Shown here piece by piece: positions 5,934-11,186 of a DNA stretch of 11,186 nt. Position 1 is the stretch's first letter. The number at the start of each line of letters is the position of its first letter. Source of the DNA: BRH-c25 sp964574195 (lineage in GTDB: Bacteria > Bacillota > Clostridia > Lutisporales > Lutisporaceae); contig CAZNMO010000154.1 of NCBI GenBank assembly GCA_964574195.1, positions 1-11,186 on the forward strand, written 5' to 3'. The notes below the pieces were generated by a model. The model saw nothing but the letters and a program-made list of their open reading frames with translations, searched no databases and had not been told where the DNA came from. The translations under genes and the position numbers were made by a program.

Positions 5934-6638
5934 ATGAAAACATCAGAACTTGTTGTTGAAAAGAACCCGGGCTCATTTGCAGCTGATGCTTATAGGATGC
6001 TTAGAAACAATTTACTGAGCGCAAACATAAAATGCGGGTCAAGCTGCATAACTGTAACAAGTCCAAAAGCCGCTGAGGAAAAGACCTCATTAGTTGGGAA
6101 TCTGGCATTGGCATTATCACAGGTTTCAAAAAAAATCTTATTGGTAGACTGCGATTTAAGAAATCCCAGTTTGCACATATCCTTTGGAATACGTAACTCG
6201 GAAGGCCTGTCGAAAGCGCTTTGTGAAGATGTGGAATTCGAGGAACTGGTTGTTAAACATTCAGAAAACTTGTTTATTATTCCCGCTGGGACCATTCCGG
6301 GGAATCCATCAGAATTGATTGCATCAAAGAAAATGGAAGAGTTTTTAGCCTGGGCAAGGTACGGTTACGATTATGTAATTCTAGATACCCCACCGATAAC
6401 TATGGTTTCTGATACCCAGATATTAGCATCAATTTCAGACGGTGTGCTTCTTGTTGCAGCTCAGGGCGTTACTGATGTTGACTCAGTAACAATGGCAAAA
6501 GACCTGCTCACCGGAATCAAAGCAAATATAATCGGTGCTGTATTGAACAAAGCTGATAATAATATTAAGTCAAGACGTAAGTATTTCCATAAGCTGAATA
6601 AAAAAAATAAGAAAAGTCTGGTAAACTCGGATAATTAG
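5934..6638 (+). CDS. BY-kinase-like ATPase (CpsD/CapB/YwqD family) with degenerate Walker A
   Basis: A 234-residue cytoplasmic protein of the bacterial tyrosine-kinase/MinD-like family, normally the kinase partner of the preceding Wzz-like protein. A helix with F-A-A-D-A-Y-R-M-L-R-N-N-L (15-27) opens the domain as in the family. The Walker A' motif I-L-L-V-D-C-D-L-R (68-76, D72 and D74), P-G-N-P-S-E-L-I (122-129) and Walker B V-I-L-D-T-P-P (148-154, D151) are intact. The Walker A loop is not: residues 42-52 read T-S-P-K-A-A-E-E-K-T-S, keeping K50 but replacing both glycines of P-G-E-G-K-S/T with Ala47 and Glu49. The C-terminal tyrosine cluster is reduced to Y217, in a Lys/Asn-rich tail. The ATG at 5934 is preferred over the in-frame 5841 because AGAGGTG (5922-5928) precedes it and the product then aligns with the family. 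It may be a weak or inactive kinase that still works as a structural partner. Confidence 0.88.
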   Translation: MKTSELVVEKNPGSFAADAYRMLRNNLLSANIKCGSSCITVTSPKAAEEKTSLVGNLALALSQVSKKILLVDCDLRNPSLHISFGIRNSEGLSKALCEDVEFEELVVKHSENLFIIPAGTIPGNPSELIASKKMEEFLAWARYGYDYVILDTPPITMVSDTQILASISDGVLLVAAQGVTDVDSVTMAKDLLTGIKANIIGAVLNKADNNIKSRRKYFHKLNKKNKKSLVNSDN

Positions 6639-6685
6639 CTGAACAAATTTAAATAGAGCATTAATTACTTGGAGTAAGGGGCATT

Positions 6686-8047
6686 ATGATGGATAGTTGT
6701 TTATTGGCGGTTCAAGATGTAAATGAAGTATGGTGTGAGAGCACATATGGTACAAGAGTATGCGTTTTTGGGCAGGGGTTTGTTGGCCTGCCGCTTTCGT
6801 TAAGCTTTGCCATGAGAGGCTGCTATGCTATAGGGGTGGATGTGGATAAGGACCTTGTTGATTTTATAAATAATGGAGTAACGTTTGTCCAGGAAGAATT
6901 TGAAGGAATCAGTATCCGGGAAATCCTAAAAAAGCAAATTAGCGAAAAAAGATATAGAGCAACCACGAAACCCGAAGAAGCATTAAGATACTGTAACAAT
7001 ATTATTGTCACTGTAGGTATGCCGGTAGTAAATGGTGAATGCATCTGGAAACATTTACTTAGTGCAGCTATAGTGATTGGTAGAAATTTAAAACAGAATG
7101 ATCTTGTTATTATAAGGAGTACTGTAGTACCAGGCACAACTGAAGAGTACATATTGCCAATACTTGAAGAGGAGTCAGGACTCAGAGCCGGGATCGACTT
7201 TTATCTGGCATATTCTTCTGAGCGAATATCTGAGGGCAATGCTTTCAATGAATTTACATATATGCCTACGGTAGTGGCAGGAGTTAATAAATTAAGCTTA
7301 ACCAAGGCAGTTGATTTACTGTCAGTAATCTGCAAGTCTGAAATAATACCTGCAAGCTCCATAAAAGCAGTTGAAACTGCCAAGGTTTTTGAAAATGCCC
7401 AAAGGGATGTAAATATAGCAATGGCGCAGGAATTTGCCAGATTTAGTGAAATGCTGGGTATAGACACATTTGAAGTTATAAAGCTGGCAAACACTCATAA
7501 AAGGGTCAACATACTAACCCCCGGGCCAGGGGTAGGAGGTTATTGCATACCCAATGCTTTCTACTATATCGCAGCAAAGGCTAAGGAAGCCGGTTTGGAT
7601 ATGGATATATTGAAATTATGCAGAGTTAAAAACTCAACAACACCTCAATATATTGTTTCCAAGCTTGAATACCTCTTACGTTCAGTAAAAAAAGAATTAA
7701 AATCCTCCAAAATAGCTGTTCTCGGATTGGCAATGAAGGATTACTCAAGCGATGACAGGCTGAGCCCCGCTGTTGAGATATGCAAACTGCTTATTGAAGA
7801 GCAGGCAGCTGTATCGGCATATGATCCTCTTGTCGCAGTGAAACATGATTTTTCAGCTCAGTCTGAGGAGGAGGCACTCTATAATGCAGATGCTGTGTTG
7901 ATACTTGCAAAACAAACAGAAATCGTACTCAGTGACTGCGAATATTTGACTGGATTTATGAATGAAAGACCGGTGTGTATCGACACAAAAGCAGTGATAA
8001 ACAAAACAGAGGCCGAAAAATATGGATTGCTTTATTGGAGAATTTAA
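6686..8047 (+). CDS. UDP-N-acetylhexosamine 6-dehydrogenase-like protein (WecC/WbpA type)
   Basis: A 453-residue nucleotide-sugar dehydrogenase, clearly diverged from the ugd product in the same window. It would oxidise UDP-ManNAc, UDP-GlcNAc or a related UDP-HexNAc to the uronic acid. After a ~22-residue N-terminal extension come G-Q-G-F-V-G (29-34) and the acidic end of strand two (V-D-V-D). R-S-T-V-V-P-G-T-T follows, then Y-S-S-E-R-I-S-E-G-N-A, then K233 in K-V-F-E-N-A-Q-R-D-V-N-I-A, the WecC-group signature. The active-site loop is G-P-G-V-G-G-Y-C-I-P-N-A-F-Y-Y with C287. The C-terminal domain has L-G-L-A-M-K and D-D-R-L-S-P-A. The family's aspartate four residues after the Cys is Ala291 here. 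ATG at 6686 has AAGGGG upstream; 6689 is an equally possible start. It lies 47 bases after the kinase-like gene, in the same operon. Exact sugar unknown. Confidence 0.88.
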   Translation: MMDSCLLAVQDVNEVWCESTYGTRVCVFGQGFVGLPLSLSFAMRGCYAIGVDVDKDLVDFINNGVTFVQEEFEGISIREILKKQISEKRYRATTKPEEALRYCNNIIVTVGMPVVNGECIWKHLLSAAIVIGRNLKQNDLVIIRSTVVPGTTEEYILPILEEESGLRAGIDFYLAYSSERISEGNAFNEFTYMPTVVAGVNKLSLTKAVDLLSVICKSEIIPASSIKAVETAKVFENAQRDVNIAMAQEFARFSEMLGIDTFEVIKLANTHKRVNILTPGPGVGGYCIPNAFYYIAAKAKEAGLDMDILKLCRVKNSTTPQYIVSKLEYLLRSVKKELKSSKIAVLGLAMKDYSSDDRLSPAVEICKLLIEEQAAVSAYDPLVAVKHDFSAQSEEEALYNADAVLILAKQTEIVLSDCEYLTGFMNERPVCIDTKAVINKTEAEKYGLLYWRI

Positions 8048-8096
8048 AAGTCTGACATTATTGTAAACAGATAATCCAGGCTAGAGGGAAAAATGT

Positions 8097-8103
8097 AGGA
8101 GGT
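8097..8103 (+). promoter_or_regulatory. Ribosome binding site supporting a TTG start
   Basis: AGGAGGT, a near-complete anti-Shine-Dalgarno match, ends six bases before TTG at 8110. It justifies the non-ATG start of the GT4 gene. No ATG or GTG lies near it in frame. Confidence 0.75.
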
Positions 8104-8109
8104 CGTAAT

Positions 8110-9294
8110 TTGAGCACAGAAGCGGTCAGAGTCCTTTATATAGTCTCAAGTCTGAGAAGCTGCGGACCAATAAATCAGTTATATGGCTTGATAAAAAACC
8201 TTGATAAAGACATTTTCAGAGTAAAAATTATAACACTTTCAAGAGAAAAAGAGAATTCAATGCTTAATGCTTTTCTTTCATTGGGAGTGGAGATCGTAGC
8301 AGCTGAATTATCTAAAGCAGCCATGCATTTTTCCGGTAAAAGCTTCTTGCAGGCAACTGCACGGGGGTTTTGCCCCAATATCATTCATACAAGCGGTATC
8401 AGGCCGGACTACTACGCGGAAAAGTGGCTGGGCGACTATTTACACTGTGCAACGATCAGAGAATATGCGTATGATGATTATCCGATAGAATACGGTAAGT
8501 TAAAAGGTACTATAATGGCCGCAGCTCATCTACGAGTATTATCGAACATAAAATATCCTGTATGCTGCTCATTTGCGATTGTGCAAAGGTTAAATGCAAG
8601 TCATGGGCTAAGGTGTAGTGTAATACAAAATGGTGTTGATGATGAGAGATATTATTCAAATTTAAACCCGAAAGAGAAAATAGAGCTGAGAAAAAAGCTT
8701 GACTTGCCAATAGATAAAAAAATATATATATTCTCGGGTCTGCTGATAGAACGAAAGGATCCAATTACCTTGATAAAGGCATTCAACGGTGCAAATATTT
8801 CAGCTGCTGCATGTCTGGTTATTCTAGGGGATGGGCCAATGTATGAAATGTGTGAAAGGGTAAAGAATGATTCAGTATTTTTAAGAGGGCACGTGAATAA
8901 TGTTCTGGATTATTTACATGCAAGCGATATATTTGTTTCGGCATCAAATTCCGAGGGACTTCCCAACTCTGTGCTGGAAGCCATGAGCGCAAGCCTTCCT
9001 GTGCTATTATCTGATATTGAACCTCATAAGGAAATTCTTAAAAATGATTATGAAGCAGGAGAAACCTTTACGACAGGTGACACAGCAAGCCTGACAGATA
9101 AGTTCAGGAAATCTCTTTCATGGGCTTTAAGTGACAGGGGCAAAGCAGCATGTAATATTATTAAGAATCATTTTAGCGCACGGATTATGAGCAAGTGCTA
9201 TCAGCAAATGTATTTAAGAATGCTTCAGGATGCTCCCGGCAAAAAATCTTATAAGCTTGAAGCAAATTATATTGAAGGGGCGCGGAGTGTGTGA
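8110..9294 (+). CDS. Glycosyltransferase family 4
   Basis: A 394-residue retaining GT-B glycosyltransferase, cytoplasmic or at the inner membrane face, that would add one sugar to the lipid-linked repeat unit. The N-terminal domain begins V-R-V-L-Y-I-V-S-S-L and has a G-P-I-N-Q-L acceptor-side loop. The linker has I-Q-N-G-V-D. The C-terminal donor domain has F-S-G-L-L-I-E-R-K-D-P, V-I-L-G-D-G-P, and F-V-S-A-S-N-S-E-G-L-P-N-S-V-L-E. The last provides the E-x7-E motif (E282 and E290) that binds the donor nucleotide-sugar. Start is TTG at 8110, supported by AGGAGGT upstream. Spacing to the dehydrogenase gene is 62 bases with no terminator. The stop overlaps the next gene's GTG in the four bases 9291-9294. 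Donor and acceptor cannot be read from the sequence. Confidence 0.9.
   Translation: MSTEAVRVLYIVSSLRSCGPINQLYGLIKNLDKDIFRVKIITLSREKENSMLNAFLSLGVEIVAAELSKAAMHFSGKSFLQATARGFCPNIIHTSGIRPDYYAEKWLGDYLHCATIREYAYDDYPIEYGKLKGTIMAAAHLRVLSNIKYPVCCSFAIVQRLNASHGLRCSVIQNGVDDERYYSNLNPKEKIELRKKLDLPIDKKIYIFSGLLIERKDPITLIKAFNGANISAAACLVILGDGPMYEMCERVKNDSVFLRGHVNNVLDYLHASDIFVSASNSEGLPNSVLEAMSASLPVLLSDIEPHKEILKNDYEAGETFTTGDTASLTDKFRKSLSWALSDRGKAACNIIKNHFSARIMSKCYQQMYLRMLQDAPGKKSYKLEANYIEGARSV
9291..9294 (+). other. GTGA start/stop overlap (GT4 to GT2)
   Basis: The four bases GTGA contain the GTG start of the GT2 gene and the TGA stop of the GT4 gene, indicating translational coupling. A similar ATGA overlap joins the GT2 to the next glycosyltransferase at 10163-10166. 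Confidence 0.85.
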
Positions 9295-10166
9295 AATTTT
9301 CGGTGCTTTTGCCTGTTTACTGGAAAGATAAGCCTGAATACCTGGAAAAGGCTATATGTAGTATTTTATCACAGACTATGCCTCCTGATGAGGTGGTCAT
9401 AGTAAAGGATGGCCCTTTATCGGCGGGTCTGGATAGCCTGATTGAGAAATTTGTACAAAATAGAAGCGGATTATTTAGGATCCTGGCGCTGGAAAAGAAT
9501 ATGGGTTTGGGTGAAGCTCTGAGACAAGGGCTGGATTGCTGTTCAAATAGTATTGTTGCAAGGATGGATTCTGATGATTATAGCATTCCTGAGAGATTTG
9601 AAAAACAAATTGAGGCACTGACTGCTGATCCTGAGCTTGATTTGGTAGGTTCTTATATCGCTGAATTTGAAGGAAGTATTGAGAATATAAAATCAATTAG
9701 AAATGTTCCTCTTTCAATTAACGAAATAAAAAGCTACGCAAAGCATAGAAATCCGATAAATCACGTTACTGTCATGTTTAAGAAATCAGCTGTTTTAAAA
9801 GCCGGAGGATATAAATCCTTACATGGCTTTGAGGATTACTATCTATGGATGAGAATGCTGGCAGAAGGATGTAAAATGCTAAATCTTCCTTTGGAGCTGG
9901 TGCTTGTAAGAGTTGATAATATGTTCACACGCAGAGGTGGGCTTGATTATGTAAAGAGTGAGAGAAAGCTTCAAAGAGAATTTTTAAAATCAGGTTATAT
10001 AAACTGGTCTGAATATATCTTTAATATCGTTGTAAGGCAAGTAACCAGAATAGTACCCAATAGAACCAGAAAATTTGTTTACATGAAGTTGCTAAGGAAA
10101 AAGTATCGGGAGGGCTTGAAAGAAATGAGTATGGTTAATAATGCTTGCCGGGGGCAACAATTATGA
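9291..10166 (+). CDS. Glycosyltransferase family 2, AmsE-like
   Basis: A 291-residue inverting GT-A glycosyltransferase. It opens with F-S-V-L-L-P-V-Y, then L-E-K-A-I-C-S-I-L-S-Q-T and V-V-I-V-K-D-G-P. The metal/nucleotide motif is M-D-S-D-D (D93-D96). The catalytic-base region is G-F-E-D-Y-Y-L-W-M-R-M (E181, D182). The following N-L-P-L-E-L-V-L-V-R and R-R-G-G-L-D-Y and the basic C-terminus closely resemble the AmsE group, named for the amylovoran galactosyltransferase candidate. The start is GTG at 9291, overlapping the previous stop, with GGAG (9284-9287) just upstream. An internal ATG start is not needed because the first strand begins right after the GTG. The end overlaps the next ATG, again by four bases. 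No membrane segments are seen. The donor sugar is not determinable. Confidence 0.9.
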   Translation: MKFSVLLPVYWKDKPEYLEKAICSILSQTMPPDEVVIVKDGPLSAGLDSLIEKFVQNRSGLFRILALEKNMGLGEALRQGLDCCSNSIVARMDSDDYSIPERFEKQIEALTADPELDLVGSYIAEFEGSIENIKSIRNVPLSINEIKSYAKHRNPINHVTVMFKKSAVLKAGGYKSLHGFEDYYLWMRMLAEGCKMLNLPLELVLVRVDNMFTRRGGLDYVKSERKLQREFLKSGYINWSEYIFNIVVRQVTRIVPNRTRKFVYMKLLRKKYREGLKEMSMVNNACRGQQL

Positions 10167-11186
10167 TTTACTATATCAATTTTGACGGCGTGAGGATAAA
10201 TGTATTTGATTCTCAAATTTTTACACCAATAAAGCTCATGAAAGAAAACGATATAAATATAAAGCTTATAAACTTTGCTTCAGACATTAGCTCCACATAC
10301 TATCAGAATAAAATAAGAAAAATTGAAGAGGAGCTCAATGACAAAGTCCTGAGTATTAAGAGGCTAAAAATAGGATTTATAGTTTTACATGAATATGTTC
10401 AAAGTTTATGTACATATATCAGGAAAACAAATGCCGAGAGTATTGTCATATTTCATTGCCGAAATGCCTTTGCCGGATATCTGGCTCTTAAAGCTAAAAA
10501 AAGACTAAAGGGATATAGGGTAAAGGTGATAACTGATTTTAGAGGTGTAATAGCCGAAGAATGCCGGCTTGTGTACAGTAAAAGGAATTTTTCCTTCAAA
10601 CTGGCTATGCCATTAATAGTAAGCTGGTTAAGCCATATAGAAAAATATGCTGCAAGAAATTCAGATTTTAGACTTTTTGTTTCAAAACAACTGGAAGCAT
10701 ATATGCATGGAAAGTATGAATTCAGTTTAGAAAAATCAAAAGTCATTCCCACCTGTATTGACTCTAACAAATTGAAATTCAACCCCATTTCTCGTAAGGA
10801 ATTGCGAAAAAAATTCAATATAGATAACAGATATGTTGTTATATACTCAGGCTCTACCCGGGAATGGCAGATTCCCAAAAGGCAGGTAGAAGTGTTCGCG
10901 CAGATCAGGAAGCAGCTGAGTGCTGCATACTTTCTCATTCTGACAAAAGACAAAGTCACTTTTGAAAGCTATCTAAAGGGAAATGGCATTAGCCAATCAG
11001 ACTATATGATAACCTCCTGTGAGCATGATGATATTGACAAGTACCTGAGCTGTGCAGATATTGCCTTACTACTAAGGGAGGATGATATTGTCAACAGGGT
11101 TTCCAGTCCGACAAAATTTGCCGAATATTTAAGCTGTCATTTGCCCGTTGTTGTATCAAAAAACATAGGTGACACTGACAAGATAA
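10163..11186 (+). CDS. Glycosyltransferase, GT4-like (partial, 3' end off the right edge)
   Basis: A frame begins at ATG 10163, overlapping the previous TGA, and stays open to the window end (341 codons). It starts M-I-Y-Y-I-N-F-D-G-V. The N-terminal half contains V-I-F-H-C-R-N and I-T-D-F-R-G-V. The linker has V-S-K-Q-L-E-A-Y and K-V-I-P-T-C-I-D. The donor domain has V-I-Y-S-G-S-T-R-E-W-Q and a late block R-E-D-D-I-V-N-R-V-S-S-P-T-K-F-A-E-Y-L (E321) followed by L-P-V-V-V-S. The N-R-V-S-x-P-T-K-F-x-E-Y-L block is characteristic of GT4-like GT-B enzymes of capsule and exopolysaccharide clusters, so probably only a few tens of residues are missing. Context (operon, translational coupling to the GT2) supports a role in the same repeat unit. 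There is no strong ribosome site, so coupling likely drives translation. Confidence 0.85.
   Translation, partial: MIYYINFDGVRINVFDSQIFTPIKLMKENDINIKLINFASDISSTYYQNKIRKIEEELNDKVLSIKRLKIGFIVLHEYVQSLCTYIRKTNAESIVIFHCRNAFAGYLALKAKKRLKGYRVKVITDFRGVIAEECRLVYSKRNFSFKLAMPLIVSWLSHIEKYAARNSDFRLFVSKQLEAYMHGKYEFSLEKSKVIPTCIDSNKLKFNPISRKELRKKFNIDNRYVVIYSGSTREWQIPKRQVEVFAQIRKQLSAAYFLILTKDKVTFESYLKGNGISQSDYMITSCEHDDIDKYLSCADIALLLREDDIVNRVSSPTKFAEYLSCHLPVVVSKNIGDTDKI

Noticed and set aside
5464..9696. Other minus-strand open frames opposite the operon
   Set aside because: All are shadows of plus-strand genes with clear domain motifs.
10453..10959. Minus-strand 168-codon open frame near the right end
   Set aside because: It is antisense to the last glycosyltransferase, whose plus-strand frame is open, coupled to its neighbour and has GT4-type motifs.

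Overview
This is a surface- or exopolysaccharide biosynthesis locus from a low-GC Gram-positive bacterium, most likely an anaerobic clostridium. The evidence is AT-rich DNA, strong AGGAGG-type ribosome sites, TTG and GTG starts backed by good Shine-Dalgarno sequences, and the Firmicutes arrangement in which the chain-length/co-polymerase protein and the tyrosine-kinase-like ATPase are separate adjacent genes. A species cannot be named from this window. No rRNA, tRNA, CRISPR array, transposase or phage gene was seen.

Layout. (a) 1-1484, minus strand: UDP-glucose 6-dehydrogenase (ugd), then, after one base, the 5' part of a UDP-glucuronate 4-epimerase-like gene that runs off the left edge. Together they look like a UDP-Glc to UDP-GlcA to UDP-GalA precursor module. 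(b) 1768-3900, plus strand, divergent from ugd: a large secreted protein with a right-handed parallel beta-helix and a C-terminal DNRLRE-type (CBM96-like) domain. (c) 3990-4787, minus strand: a NodB-type polysaccharide deacetylase without a signal peptide, convergent with (b). (d) 5246 to the right edge, plus strand: a tightly packed operon of Wzz/CapA-type membrane protein, BY-kinase-like ATPase, a WecC/WbpA-type UDP-HexNAc dehydrogenase, a GT4 glycosyltransferase, a GT2 (AmsE-like) glycosyltransferase and a further GT4-like glycosyltransferase cut by the window end. The last three genes are joined by 4-nt start/stop overlaps.

How the genes work together (inference): the two dehydrogenases and the epimerase would supply acidic sugar nucleotides (GlcA/GalA and an N-acetylhexosaminuronic acid). 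The glycosyltransferases would build a repeat unit on a lipid carrier, and the Wzz-like/kinase-like pair would control polymerisation and export. The deacetylase and the secreted beta-helix protein may modify, bind or cleave the product. The flippase, polymerase and priming transferase are not in this window and are expected beyond its edges.

The most unusual points are a BY-kinase homologue whose Walker A loop has lost its glycines (A-A-E-E-K-T instead of P-G-E-G-K-S/T) and most of its C-terminal tyrosine cluster, and a UDP-HexNAc dehydrogenase that keeps the catalytic Cys but has Ala where the family's Asp is normally found. I do not see a wholly new type of system. The window is an accessory polysaccharide locus with some atypical enzymes.
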